A stretch of DNA of 64,000 bases from positions 17,150 through 81,149 of the forward strand of contig JANYFR010000034.1 of the NCBI GenBank assembly GCA_025362585.1, given 5' to 3'. Positions 25,311 through 34,584 of this stretch are shown one piece after another (within the stretch, counting starts at the first letter, position 1; the number at the start of each line of letters is the position of its first letter). Source of the DNA: Acidimicrobiales bacterium. GTDB taxonomy: Bacteria; Actinomycetota; Acidimicrobiia; Acidimicrobiales; RAAP-2. The notes beneath the pieces are model-generated. The model was not told the DNA's origin. It saw only the letters and a list, made by a program, of their open reading frames with translations, and did no database searches. The position numbers and the translations under genes were made by a program.

Positions 25311-26458
25311 CGCGCCACGCGGCGAGGTCGGCGAAGCACGGTTTGCGGGCCCAACGAGTCGCCGTCTGGGGCAGTCTCGGAGCCGTCATCATCGCCGTGG
25401 TGGCCGTGGGCTCGGCGAACGTGCTCACCTCGGGCGACCACGCCTCGACCTCGACCACCACCAGCGCGGTCGCCACCACCACCACGACCACCACCACCAC
25501 CACGCTGGCGACCGCGAGCCTCTCGGCCGTGGGTGATACTGAATTGGGCAATTCGCCCCAGCTCCCGGCGGACCCCACCGCGTACCTGCTTCCCATCAAA
25601 TCCGCGCTCGCGGCCCCGATTGTCGTTGGCAACCTCGAGGGCACGATGACCAGCGCCACCACGTCCAAGTGCGCGCCGACGTCGACGCACTGTTTCGCCT
25701 TCCAGATTCCGACCTCCTACGCTCGCGCCTATCGGAATGTCGGGTTCACCGTCCTCAACAGTGCCAACAATCACAGCCACGACTTTGGCGCCCAGGGCAC
25801 TGCCGACACGAGCGCCGCACTGGCGGACGCGGGAATTGCTCAGGCGGGCCTGCCCGGCCAGATCGCGATCGTTCGCGAGGGGTCGCTGAAGGTCGCCGTC
25901 GTGGGCGTCGCGCCCTACGCAGTCACCAACGACCTACTGAATTTGGTGTCCGCGGCCCAGCTCATTGCCGAGGCCCAGCGCCGGGCGAATCTCGTCGTCG
26001 TCTACATGCACGCCGGCGCCGAGGGGACGATGGCCGACCACGTCTCACGGGCCACCGAGACCTACGTGGGCGAGAATCGGGGCAACCCCTACGCGTTCGC
26101 CCACATGGCGATCGATCATGGCGCCGACCTGGTGATCGCGAGCGGACCCCACGTGTTGCGCGCGATGGAGTGGTATCGCGGACACCTCATCGCCTACAGC
26201 CTCGGCGACTTCGCCAACTTCTACGACTTCTCGTCCGCGGGGAGCTTGCGCCTTTCGGGTATCTTGCACGTCACGCTCGACGCGCACGGCGCCTTTGTCG
26301 CCGGCCACTTCACGTCGCTGAGCCTGAGCCCGTCGGGTCAGCCCTTCGTCGATCCCACGGGGGCCGCCGCGGCGTTCGTCAACCAACACTCCACGGCCGA
26401 CTTCGGGGCCACGGGCGCCCTGATTAACCGTCGCGGCGAGATCAAGCGACCGACCTAG
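25304..26458 (+). CDS. CapA-family exported protein (metallophosphatase-like)
   Basis: The 384-residue protein has a basic N-terminus, one membrane segment (about 20-40) and a Thr-rich linker (TTTTTTTTTTL), then a CapA domain: SAVGDTELGN, VGNLEGTMTS, NSANNHSHDFGAQGT, VVYMHAGAEGT, then GADLVIASGPHVLRAMEWYRGHLIAYSLGDFANF. Members of the family share the calcineurin-like metallophosphatase fold and assist poly-gamma-glutamate or capsule anchoring. There is no capBC here, so polyglutamate production is not supported. GTG at 25304 overlaps the upstream gene. It converges with a 6-bp gap on the exported-protein gene. Confidence 0.85.
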   Translation: MVARHAARSAKHGLRAQRVAVWGSLGAVIIAVVAVGSANVLTSGDHASTSTTTSAVATTTTTTTTTTLATASLSAVGDTELGNSPQLPADPTAYLLPIKSALAAPIVVGNLEGTMTSATTSKCAPTSTHCFAFQIPTSYARAYRNVGFTVLNSANNHSHDFGAQGTADTSAALADAGIAQAGLPGQIAIVREGSLKVAVVGVAPYAVTNDLLNLVSAAQLIAEAQRRANLVVVYMHAGAEGTMADHVSRATETYVGENRGNPYAFAHMAIDHGADLVIASGPHVLRAMEWYRGHLIAYSLGDFANFYDFSSAGSLRLSGILHVTLDAHGAFVAGHFTSLSLSPSGQPFVDPTGAAAAFVNQHSTADFGATGALINRRGEIKRPT

Positions 26459-26464
26459 CACTGA

Positions 26465-27070
26465 TTAGCACCCGCCGGGCGGCCCCGGCGTGCCCGGTCC
26501 GAGGCGAAAGTCGTCAACCGTACCCACGTTGAAGCGACGCGGGTTCGGGCCGAGGTGCACGACGTACCAGAGGCCGCGCCACGAAATGAGCGAGGCCACC
26601 GCGACCGAGACAATGACGTGGTTGCGTCGCACGACCAGGCGCACTCGCGGCAGGTGCCAGTAACCGATCCGGTTCTCGCACGCGCCGGGCGTGATCCACC
26701 GCGCGAGGCGCGCATTGGCCTCCACGCGAACCAGTGTGCTGGTGGCTCCCGCGACGAGTCTTCGGCGATAGGCCGCGAGGTCGAGGAAGTAGAAGTATTC
26801 GAGGCGGGTGACGTAATCGCCGGCCGGCGCCCGAATGACGCCGGTCTTCATGCGGAGGTAGGCGGACTCGGGGAAGAAGACGGTCGTCGCGAGAGTCGTG
26901 GAGTCGTGTCGAATCGCGCGAAACAGTGTCTGCATCTGGTGGGTGAGCGGCGCCGCGAACGACGGTTCGACGTTCGTCTGGGGCAGGTTCTCGGGCGGGG
27001 TTGCGCCATTCGCGGGCGACGCGACGAGCGCGGCGGCCCCGACGAGCAAGAGGGCGACGCGTCGCGTCAC
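26465..27070 (-). CDS. Small exported protein, third gene of the YfhO operon
   Basis: The 201-residue protein begins with a signal peptide (VALLLVGAAALVASPANGA). GTG at 27070 overlaps the stop of the 69-residue membrane protein, so translation is coupled; the open frame extends further upstream but that part is out-of-frame. The mature part has a beta-rich middle (TRLEYFYFLDLAAYRRR, VRLVVRRNHVIVSVAVASLISWRGLWYVVHLG) and a Pro/Gly-rich end. I do not recognise the family. The Trp-rich segment near the C-terminus could be a surface-binding fold. Confidence 0.7.
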   Translation of the reverse strand: MTRRVALLLVGAAALVASPANGATPPENLPQTNVEPSFAAPLTHQMQTLFRAIRHDSTTLATTVFFPESAYLRMKTGVIRAPAGDYVTRLEYFYFLDLAAYRRRLVAGATSTLVRVEANARLARWITPGACENRIGYWHLPRVRLVVRRNHVIVSVAVASLISWRGLWYVVHLGPNPRRFNVGTVDDFRLGPGTPGPPGGC

Positions 27071-27276
27071 GCCGCGCGCCAGCGTCGCAACGCAATCACC
27101 GTCCAGATGGCCTCGACGACACCGAAGGGCCACGTGCCGCTCAAGAAGCCGTACGCGCTCGAGAGGAGGCAGCCCGTGGCGAAGAGCAGGACGAAGAGCC
27201 GGCCCCGCGACTCGAGAGCGTACATGACCATCATGAAGGAGACGGCGCAGATTCCGTAGAGCGTGACCCACGTCAC
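27067..27276 (-). CDS. Small membrane protein between the YfhO-like gene and the exported-protein gene
   Basis: The 69-residue protein has two hydrophobic segments (about 5-20 and 26-42). It also has the pattern YGFLSGTWPFGVVEAIWTVIALRRW, which occurs in small membrane proteins of unknown function in many actinobacteria. Its ATG overlaps the end of the large membrane-protein gene, and its TGA overlaps GTG of the next gene, so the three genes are translationally coupled. Confidence 0.75.
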   Translation of the reverse strand: MTWVTLYGICAVSFMMVMYALESRGRLFVLLFATGCLLSSAYGFLSGTWPFGVVEAIWTVIALRRWRAA

Positions 27277-29582
27277 CGCGGCGCGGCGTGTCGCGCTCGG
27301 CGACTGAGTCCAAACCTCGCCTCACTCCACGATCCGACCAGAAAGAGGGCGCCGAATAGTCCGAGCAGTACCGCGAACTTCTCGTGCGGGGGCAGGAACG
27401 TGAACGAGACGTTGGAGGTGCCCTTAGGCACGGTGATGCTCTGGTAGACGCCGTCGACGGTGGCAATTGGTACCGAAGATCCGTTGACCGACGCCCGCCA
27501 CCCGGCCATCGAGAGTTCGGTGCGCAGCAGGGTCGTCGCACCACTCGGACAGTGCACCGTTGCCTCGTCGACCGTGGTACTGGTCACCGTGCACGACGCG
27601 GAGGCCGTGGAGTAGAAGGGCCGGGGGCTCGGGGTCTCGTAGATGGTGGCAGTCTTGTCAGTGAAGACCTGCTTCAATCCGAGCCTCGCGAGGCCCGGCA
27701 GGAGCTTGAGACCATTGGGAAACACGAGGTACTTGACCGAGGCGCCCTCGTACGCGGCGAAGTGGACGAGCAACTGATGCTGTTGCACCTTTTCCCCGGC
27801 GAGGCCGTTCCTGATGACGAACTGATTCTGGGGCGACATTCCGGGAAAGAGTTGCCACTGAATGAAGTTGTTGAACGACTTGGGCCACGGCAGGTCGATC
27901 GCGCTCAGGGAGTTTAGGTTGAACTGTGAACCTAGATTGGCGATGAGGATCCCGAAGTCGAGGTAGCGGGCCTCGCCCTGGTTGGTCTGGAGGAACGAGA
28001 TTGGTGCCCGGTCAACGGTGGTGGAGTCTGGAGCATCGGCCTCGGGAATCGCGAACATGATCAAGGACTCAGCCACCAGCACCGCCGCGAGCAACCAGAG
28101 GCCGAATCGTATCTTCCTCGACTGCGCGATGCCAAACATCACCGCGACCGCGATGAAGGGCAGGACGTTAAGGAATGCGTGGATGATGCGCGTCGAGGAG
28201 CCCATCACGATGCCCTGATTGATCAGTCCGGCAATCCACACGCCCATGAGCAGCAGCAGGACGGTGAGCAGCGACGACAGATTAATCAGTCGTTTCGCGC
28301 GCGCAGTGGTGGCGAAGTCAACGAGGCCGAGCACCGCGAGTACGATCACCGCCATCTCGCAGGTTGGCATGATGTAACGCGCCAGCGTCGCGGTCTTGAC
28401 GAGCGGGATCAGATTCCACACGTAGCGAACACGCAAGAAGTCGGTCATGCCGAAGATGGCGATGATGGTCCACGCCCCGAGAAAGATGCGCAGTGGTCGA
28501 TGCCGCTTGCCGAAGAGTCCGAGCAGTGCCATCACGGTGACACTCGCGAGGAAGTAGCCGCCGATCGAGCCCCAGGGGCCCACGGCATTAGGGTTGCGAA
28601 AAATGGTTCCGTAAATGTACGGGTTCGTGAACATGGGCACCGTGCGTAGGGTGAGTTTGGCCACCCCCGCAACGTCGGCGGTGTGACTGCCGACGAACGC
28701 CACCTTCATGAAATCGTAGAACGGCACGAGGATCGGCAGCGAGAGGAGGAGTCCCACACCGCCCGCGAGGCCAATCCGCTTGGCCGCGAGCAGACGATGC
28801 TCGCGGGCGAGGTCGAAGTAGCGCACGGCGGCCCAGCCAACGCAGAAGAGGCCGTCGAAGTACGCCACTTCGGGGAAGCCCGCGTAGAGCGACAGGGCAA
28901 TGGCGATCGCCGCGAGGTACCACCCCTTGGACGTCGAGCCCCGCGTGCTGTCGTAGATCAACTCAATGCCGAGCAACAGCATGGGCAGGAACGCCACCGG
29001 ATTGAGCACCGAGTTTCCGAGCCAGGCGTAGGTCCCGTTGAGGGCGAAGAGGATTCCGCCGGTCGTCGCGATGAGCTCGGAGGCGCCGAGGCGCTTAGCG
29101 AGGAAGTAGGTGGAGGCGCCCGCAATCACCTCGAGGCAGATGTGAAACCAGAGGAGCCCACTCGGCAGGGCGAAGAGCAGCGTGAGCGGAAAGAGGGCGG
29201 CTGACTGCATCTCTCCCGCGAGGGGTTGGCCCAGGCCCTCGAAGTAGTTCCACCACGGTAGGTGGAAGTGGAGGAGGTCGGCGGCGGCGAGGTGGCCGAG
29301 CGGCTGGGTGATGAAGCCGACGTTGGGGTCGATGGCTGGTCGCCCGCAGGACCCGCGACAGACGGCGTGGGCGATGCCCGACGTCCAGCTAATTGGATTG
29401 GCGTCGGACAGGCCAGTGAGGTAGAGACCGTTAGCGATGAAGACAGCGAGAACGATCAGTCCGAGCGGAGTCGCGAGTGGCGGTAGGCGGCGGTGCAGCG
29501 CCACGAGTCGAGTCCCGAGGGGGGTCGCCAGGGCGGACAGTCGGCGCTGCTCGGCCGACAGTCGGGCTCCGAGGGGGTTCAC
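27273..29582 (-). CDS. YfhO-family large membrane protein, putative GT-C type glycosyltransferase
   Basis: The 769-residue protein has about 13 membrane segments. The N-terminal part has LSDANPISW; the first large loop ends LLHFHLPWWNYFEGLGQPLAGEMQSAALFPL, a signature of the YfhO family. A soluble C-terminal domain with Ala/Val-rich strands and a final helix near residue 750 follow. YfhO of Gram-positive bacteria glycosylates lipoteichoic acid; transfer of lipid-linked sugar across the membrane is the expected class of activity. GTG at 29582 is the start. It lies downstream of the GT2 gene and leads the coupled three-gene set. Confidence 0.82.
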   Translation of the reverse strand: MNPLGARLSAEQRRLSALATPLGTRLVALHRRLPPLATPLGLIVLAVFIANGLYLTGLSDANPISWTSGIAHAVCRGSCGRPAIDPNVGFITQPLGHLAAADLLHFHLPWWNYFEGLGQPLAGEMQSAALFPLTLLFALPSGLLWFHICLEVIAGASTYFLAKRLGASELIATTGGILFALNGTYAWLGNSVLNPVAFLPMLLLGIELIYDSTRGSTSKGWYLAAIAIALSLYAGFPEVAYFDGLFCVGWAAVRYFDLAREHRLLAAKRIGLAGGVGLLLSLPILVPFYDFMKVAFVGSHTADVAGVAKLTLRTVPMFTNPYIYGTIFRNPNAVGPWGSIGGYFLASVTVMALLGLFGKRHRPLRIFLGAWTIIAIFGMTDFLRVRYVWNLIPLVKTATLARYIMPTCEMAVIVLAVLGLVDFATTARAKRLINLSSLLTVLLLLMGVWIAGLINQGIVMGSSTRIIHAFLNVLPFIAVAVMFGIAQSRKIRFGLWLLAAVLVAESLIMFAIPEADAPDSTTVDRAPISFLQTNQGEARYLDFGILIANLGSQFNLNSLSAIDLPWPKSFNNFIQWQLFPGMSPQNQFVIRNGLAGEKVQQHQLLVHFAAYEGASVKYLVFPNGLKLLPGLARLGLKQVFTDKTATIYETPSPRPFYSTASASCTVTSTTVDEATVHCPSGATTLLRTELSMAGWRASVNGSSVPIATVDGVYQSITVPKGTSNVSFTFLPPHEKFAVLLGLFGALFLVGSWSEARFGLSRRARHAAPR

Positions 29583-29610
29583 CAGCTCAGGCTAACAAGA
29601 GGGAGCGAAT

Positions 29611-31452
29611 TCAACGGACTGGCGCGCTCTTGCGGCGGGGTAGGTAGTACATGGTCTCGCCGAGCAGCATGACCGCTTCGGGAAAGTACGGGTCCCGGAA
29701 CGATCCGAAGATATCCCAGCGTCGTATGAAGCGGTTGCGGTCGTCGAGCGGGTCGAGGTCGCCTCGCGACGAGCTGACGTGATGGAAGAACTGAATGTCG
29801 GGGTCGTATATCACCGACCGACCTTCGAGCTGACCTCGCAGGCAGATGTCGACGTCGTTCATCGTCACCTTCAACTGTTCGTCCATTCCGCCGAGAGACT
29901 CCCAGAACTCGCGACGGACCATCTGCACCGCGCCAGTGACCGCGGCCACATCGCGCACGGCGGTGGTGAATTGGTCGACGTGGGGGTAGTTCGAGTCGGT
30001 GCGCAGGTGCTGGGGGTAGGGGGCGATGACGATGCTCTCGTGCTCGCGGCGACCGTCCCGGTCCAAGAGGCAGGCTCCGACGAAGCCGACGGCCGGTAAC
30101 GAGGCGAGTGAAATCATGCGCTCGAGCCAGTCAGGGGTGACGAGGACGGTGTCGTTGTTGAGGGTCACCACGAAGTCCGCGTTCGAGTGGCTAACGCCGC
30201 GGTTCACAATGGCGGCGTAGTTGAAGGGGCCGGGACAGGGCACCACCCGGTACCGAGAGCCGGCGAAGTACGCCAGCGTCTCGGGCTGCACCGAGTCATT
30301 ATCCAGGATGATGATGTCGTAATTGGGGTAGGTGGTCTTCTGCTCCAGCGCTTCGATGCACTGACGCACGAGGTCGACGCGGTCGCGCGTTGGAATAATG
30401 ATGTCGACTCTCGGCGCGGGAGTTGGCACTTCGAGAATCCAACGCACGACGCCGGGCAGCGAACCGGGCCGCACCGAGCCGGCCCATCCGCGGCGCGTCA
30501 GCGCGGCCAGCACGACTCGACCGGTGTCCTCGTCGATGTGTGCAGTGTCGAAGGCCATCGACGGCCGCCCCGCCGGCAGGACGAGTGAGACGTGGCGAAA
30601 CGTCGCGCCGATTTCGCTGAGACGCAGGTACGCGTCATGCTCGAAGGCCCAGCCGGCGTCGGGGGAGAATCCGCCGATCCGTCGCAACGTCGCAACGCGC
30701 AGCAACGCGGGTCGCCCGACCACGTTGTAACTGAGCAGCGTGTGTGATCCCACCGAGGCGCTCTTGAAGAGCGGTGCGAACTCGTTGGGTCCGACTTCGT
30801 CGGCGAAGACGACGTCGTCGCCGACGACGGCCCCCTTTAAGAGTGCCGAGAGCGTCTTCACTCGATCGGAGCCTGTGCGTGACGCGTCGATGATGAGGAG
30901 CCAGGTGGAAGAGATCGCCGTGATGGTCTCGTTCAATGCGTCAATGATGGCGCTCGGTGCGGACGTGGCCTCATTGACTACGACCACCGTCACGTCGTCG
31001 AGGAGCGGCACTGAGGCCACTTCGTCGACGTAGTGCATTGCGAACCGTGGACTGTAATTGGCGGGGAAGACGATTGACGCCGACGGGGCCTCATTTTCGA
31101 CATGCGACACAAAGTCCGTCTCTATCTTCTGCGGCAGCGAGCGAAGTCGTCGCAGGGTTCGCAGAAGCGGGCGAAAGAGGAATCGCGCCACCTTGTAGCG
31201 CAGGGTGTCCTCACCCAACATCCGACCGAGAATGCGTTGGAGCCGGTTGCCGCCCATCTCTCGCATGTCCGCGTGGAACGAGGCCCAACGCCGTGCCATC
31301 TCCCTGTCGGAGATGACCCTCTGCTGGAGCGTCCCTTCAAGGTCGAATCGCTGAAACGTTGGCACGGGACGGAGCTCTCTCTTGACGTTCAGTGAGCGTA
31401 GGGATCCACGACTCGAGACAAAGTTACTGTGGCGGACAGTCCCCGTGAGCAC
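29611..31452 (-). CDS. Two-domain GT2 glycosyltransferase
   Basis: The 613-residue protein contains a degenerate N-terminal GT-A-like half (about 140-310, with VVFADEVGPNEFAPLFK and ALLRVATLRRIGGFSP). A canonical GT2 domain starts near 345: VDIIIPTRDRVDLVRQCIEAL, IILDNDSV, CPGPFNYAAIVNRGV, and LNNDTVL with the metal-binding DT/ND motif; MNDVDICLRGQLEG ends the acceptor site. This arrangement is typical of O-antigen or rhamnan glycosyltransferases. It lacks membrane segments. It is 28 bp upstream of the YfhO-like gene on the same strand and probably acts with it. Confidence 0.85.
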   Translation of the reverse strand: MLTGTVRHSNFVSSRGSLRSLNVKRELRPVPTFQRFDLEGTLQQRVISDREMARRWASFHADMREMGGNRLQRILGRMLGEDTLRYKVARFLFRPLLRTLRRLRSLPQKIETDFVSHVENEAPSASIVFPANYSPRFAMHYVDEVASVPLLDDVTVVVVNEATSAPSAIIDALNETITAISSTWLLIIDASRTGSDRVKTLSALLKGAVVGDDVVFADEVGPNEFAPLFKSASVGSHTLLSYNVVGRPALLRVATLRRIGGFSPDAGWAFEHDAYLRLSEIGATFRHVSLVLPAGRPSMAFDTAHIDEDTGRVVLAALTRRGWAGSVRPGSLPGVVRWILEVPTPAPRVDIIIPTRDRVDLVRQCIEALEQKTTYPNYDIIILDNDSVQPETLAYFAGSRYRVVPCPGPFNYAAIVNRGVSHSNADFVVTLNNDTVLVTPDWLERMISLASLPAVGFVGACLLDRDGRREHESIVIAPYPQHLRTDSNYPHVDQFTTAVRDVAAVTGAVQMVRREFWESLGGMDEQLKVTMNDVDICLRGQLEGRSVIYDPDIQFFHHVSSSRGDLDPLDDRNRFIRRWDIFGSFRDPYFPEAVMLLGETMYYLPRRKSAPVR

Positions 31453-31810
31453 GGCCCCGTGGAGAGCGACGTCTACCGCCGCGCTCCTCCGTGGAGCAGG
31501 CGTCGATCCCTGCTCCTCATGCTACATTTCGCTCAACAATTTTGCAATGAAGATGATTGCCGTACCGAATGAGATTGGCGCAGTGTGCTCCGGTCGAGGT
31601 CGTTGGAACACCTGGCGAAGAGATTAATCTCAACGGTGGCGCGGCCGCCGCGTGGAACGGTTCTTGGCGATGGCCGACAGACTGATTTCCGTGTCCTGCC
31701 ACTGGGCGAAGGGCAAATGCTCTGCATGATGCCCAGCAAACTTCGCCGCCGCGCCCGGTCCATCCAACGCAAAGAGATCCAGCCGAACCGCGAGCGAGGA
31801 GCCGCTTGCA
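31453..31810. other. 358 bp without a confident gene
   Basis: This stretch lies between the GT2 gene and the aldo/keto reductase gene, both on the minus strand. One minus-strand frame from about 31810 to 31630 is protein-like (FALDGPGAAAKFAGHHAEHL and FAQWQDTEISLSAIAKNRS) but has no convincing start, so it may be a relic or a very small gene. The promoter of the GT2 gene should be in the right-hand part, but I cannot point to its boxes. Confidence 0.35.
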
Positions 31811-32839
31811 CTAAAGGATCGAGATCTCGCGCCAGAGGTCGATGCCGCTCTCCACGGCCGACAAGTCGATTCGCGCCAACTCATCGGTGTCAAACGTGAG
31901 ATTGTCGAGGGCGCCGAGGTTTTCGTCCAACTGAGCGACACTGCTCGCGCCAATCAAGACCGACGTGACCCGGGGATCGCGCAGTGCCCACGCCAGCGCC
32001 ATCTGCGAGAGTTTCTGTCCACGTTCTTGCGCCACGGCCTGCAGTGAGCGAACGCGCTCCAAATTTTCGTTCTTCAACATCGACGTCGGCAGTGACGCCT
32101 CCTTCGAGGCCCGAGAGCCTGCGGGGATACCGTGGAGATAGCGCTCGGTGAGGAGGCCCTGGGCAAGCGGAGAGAAGGCAATGCACCCCACTCCCGCGGT
32201 GCCCAGAACGTCGAGGAGTTTGTCCTCGATCCAACGGTTGAACATCGAGTACGACGGCTGGTGGATCAAGAGAGGCGTGCCGAGGGCGCGCAGGATGGCG
32301 ATCGCCTCCTTGGTGCGCTCGTCGGAGTACGACGAGATCCCCACGTACAGCGCCTTGCCCTGGCGCACGGTCGAGTCGAGCGCCCCCATCGTCTCTTCGA
32401 GCGGCGTCGTCACGTCGAAGTGGTGGTGGTAGAAAATGTCGACGTACTCCAGACCCATACGAGAAAGGCTCTGATCGAGGCTCGCCAGCAGGTACTTGCG
32501 CGAGCCAAGGTCGCCGTAGGGGCCGGGCCACATATCCCAACCGGCTTTGGTCGAGATGATCAGTTCGTCACGCAGCCCCGCAAAGTCTTCTCGCAGGAGC
32601 TGTCCGAAGTTCGTTTCGGCACTGCCGTAGGGAGGGCCGTAGTTGTTAGCGAGGTCGAAATGGGTGACGCCGCGGTCAAAGGCACGACGGAGGATGGCGC
32701 GCTGACTGTCGAGAGGGCTTTCGTCACCGAAGTTGTGCCAGAGCCCGAGCGAGATGACGGGCAGTGCCAGGCCGCTGCGTCCACTTCGCCGGTACGTCAT
32801 GCTCGAATATCGATCGTGGGAGGGCACGTAGGTGGTCAT
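31811..32839 (-). CDS. Aldo/keto reductase, L-glyceraldehyde 3-phosphate reductase type (GpR/YghZ)
   Basis: The 342-residue protein follows E. coli YghZ/GpR almost throughout, from memory of that sequence. It has SGLALPVISLGLWHNFG, FDLANNYGPPYGSAE with the catalytic Tyr, DELIISTKAGWDMWPGPYG with the Lys, VGISSYSDERTKEA and VLIGASSVAQLDENL for cofactor binding. GpR reduces L-glyceraldehyde 3-phosphate and other aldehydes with NADPH. The ATG at 32839 is chosen because homologues start shortly before the YSSMTYRRSG segment; an upstream GTG is possible. It is divergent from the ATP-grasp gene. Confidence 0.92.
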   Translation of the reverse strand: MTTYVPSHDRYSSMTYRRSGRSGLALPVISLGLWHNFGDESPLDSQRAILRRAFDRGVTHFDLANNYGPPYGSAETNFGQLLREDFAGLRDELIISTKAGWDMWPGPYGDLGSRKYLLASLDQSLSRMGLEYVDIFYHHHFDVTTPLEETMGALDSTVRQGKALYVGISSYSDERTKEAIAILRALGTPLLIHQPSYSMFNRWIEDKLLDVLGTAGVGCIAFSPLAQGLLTERYLHGIPAGSRASKEASLPTSMLKNENLERVRSLQAVAQERGQKLSQMALAWALRDPRVTSVLIGASSVAQLDENLGALDNLTFDTDELARIDLSAVESGIDLWREISIL

Positions 32840-33048
32840 GGTCAAATCGTATCGGCGCTGCTCACGGTCGCCACGTCCGTCAGTCGTGCCCACTGAGCGC
32901 CAACCTCAATCCGGGCACTGTCCGCACCAGATCGCCACCACGCTACAGAGTTACGGAGTCCCCATCGCCTAATTCTCGACGACCGCGAGCGCCCTGCTTC
33001 GTCTGTCCAAAATGTTTCGAGTCCCGATGGCTGAGTATCGTGGCGCTG

Positions 33049-34584
33049 ATGGGCATGGTCTTCGAAGAGGATGCGTCGGGAGCCTGGAACGAAATGTTCA
33101 GCGCCCCGGGTACCCCGCGTCCCATCTACGAACGCCTCATTGCCGAGCTCGACCGTTATCCGACCTCCGAGCTCCGCCAGCGATCCGAGCAGCTCTCTCG
33201 CACGTTTTCGGACCGTGGTGTCACGTTCGCCTACAGCGGCAACGAACGTCCCTTCCCCCTGGACCTGGTGCCCCGACTCCTCGGTGCTCTCGAATGGGAC
33301 TTGCTGGCGCGCGGCATCGCCCAACGGGTCCACGCCCTCGAGGCATTCCTGCACGACACGTACGGTGAAGGACGAATCTTCGCCGAGGGCCTTATCCCGC
33401 GCTCTGTCGTGACGTCCAGTCCCCATTTCTGTCGCGCGGCAACCGATGTCGACACCCCCAACGGCGTGCGCATCGCGGTGTCGGGCATCGACCTGGTGCG
33501 CGACGAGCAGGGCAACTTCCGCGTTCTCGAAGACAATGTCCGTATTCCGTCGGGCGTCAGTTACGTCATCGAGAATCGGCGCGCCATGACGCAGACATTT
33601 CCCGCGCTCTTTTCCGATCATCGAGTTCACCCGGTGGACGCCTACCCCTCACGGCTCTTCACCGCGTTGCGGGCCGCCGCGCCCGGTGGTGTCGCCGACC
33701 CGGTCGTGGTGGTGCTCAGTCCGGGCGTGCACAACGCGGCCTACTTCGAGCACGTGCTACTTGCGCGAATGATGGGTGTCGAACTCGTAGAGGGTCGCGA
33801 CCTCCTCTGTCGGTCAAATCATGTCTTCATGCGAACGACAAACGGGGAGTGTGCGGTGCACGTCATCTACCGGCGCGTCGAAGACGATTGGCTGGACCCC
33901 CTGCAGTTCCGACCGGACTCGGTGATCGGCGTCGCGGGACTCGTGAACTGTGCGCGCGCCGGTAACGTGGCGATCTCGAACGGCCTCGGTAACGGCGTCG
34001 CTGATGACAAACTCGTCTACACCTACGTGCCGTCGTTCATCCGCTTCTACCTCGGAGAGGAGCCCCTTCTCGACAACGTCGAGACGTTTCGCCTCGAGGA
34101 TTCCGAGGTCCGTGCTGAAGTAGTGGCGCACCTCGCGAACTACGTCATCAAGCCCGTGGACGGTTCGGGAGGCCACGGGATCGTCATCGGTCCCCAGGCC
34201 AACGACGCGATGCTCGCCACCGCCCGCCACGCGATCATCGAGTCGCCGCGAAATTGGATTGCGCAGCGGCCCGTGGCTCTCTCGACCCACCCGACCTTCG
34301 TCGGCGACATCGTGAGTTCGCGCCACATCGACCTACGACCCTTCGCCGTCAACGACGGCCGCGAGATTTGGGTGTTGCCGGGCGGCCTCACCCGGGTAGC
34401 GATGGGCGCGGGTGAGCTCGTCGTCAACTCGTCGCGCGGCGGCGGTTCCAAGGACACTTGGGTGTTGAACGACCAGTCGACGGCCCCGCGCGACTCGCGC
34501 TTCGGGACGACACCAAATCCCCGTACGGCCCTGGCGAATCCGCGCCAGAACAGTGGTTTCGCCGCCCTCGAGGCCGACCAGTGA
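33049..34584 (+). CDS. Circularly permuted ATP-grasp protein (DUF404/DUF407)
   Basis: The 511-residue protein is the circularly permuted ATP-grasp type found with alpha-E and transglutaminase genes. Features are SGAWNEMF at the N-terminus, FAYSGNERPFPLDLVPR, VTSSPHFCRAA, VRDEQGNFRVLEDNVRIPSGVSYV, VVVLSPGVHNAAYFEH, VIYRRVEDDWLDPL, and YVIKPVDGSGGHGIVIG, which corresponds to the ATP-binding glycine loop. Such ligases are predicted to form amide or peptide bonds on a small peptide or amine. Its stop overlaps the start of the alpha-E gene. ATG at 33049 is used; ATG at 33055 is equally possible, and the long upstream open frame is not coding. Confidence 0.92.
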   Translation: MGMVFEEDASGAWNEMFSAPGTPRPIYERLIAELDRYPTSELRQRSEQLSRTFSDRGVTFAYSGNERPFPLDLVPRLLGALEWDLLARGIAQRVHALEAFLHDTYGEGRIFAEGLIPRSVVTSSPHFCRAATDVDTPNGVRIAVSGIDLVRDEQGNFRVLEDNVRIPSGVSYVIENRRAMTQTFPALFSDHRVHPVDAYPSRLFTALRAAAPGGVADPVVVVLSPGVHNAAYFEHVLLARMMGVELVEGRDLLCRSNHVFMRTTNGECAVHVIYRRVEDDWLDPLQFRPDSVIGVAGLVNCARAGNVAISNGLGNGVADDKLVYTYVPSFIRFYLGEEPLLDNVETFRLEDSEVRAEVVAHLANYVIKPVDGSGGHGIVIGPQANDAMLATARHAIIESPRNWIAQRPVALSTHPTFVGDIVSSRHIDLRPFAVNDGREIWVLPGGLTRVAMGAGELVVNSSRGGGSKDTWVLNDQSTAPRDSRFGTTPNPRTALANPRQNSGFAALEADQ

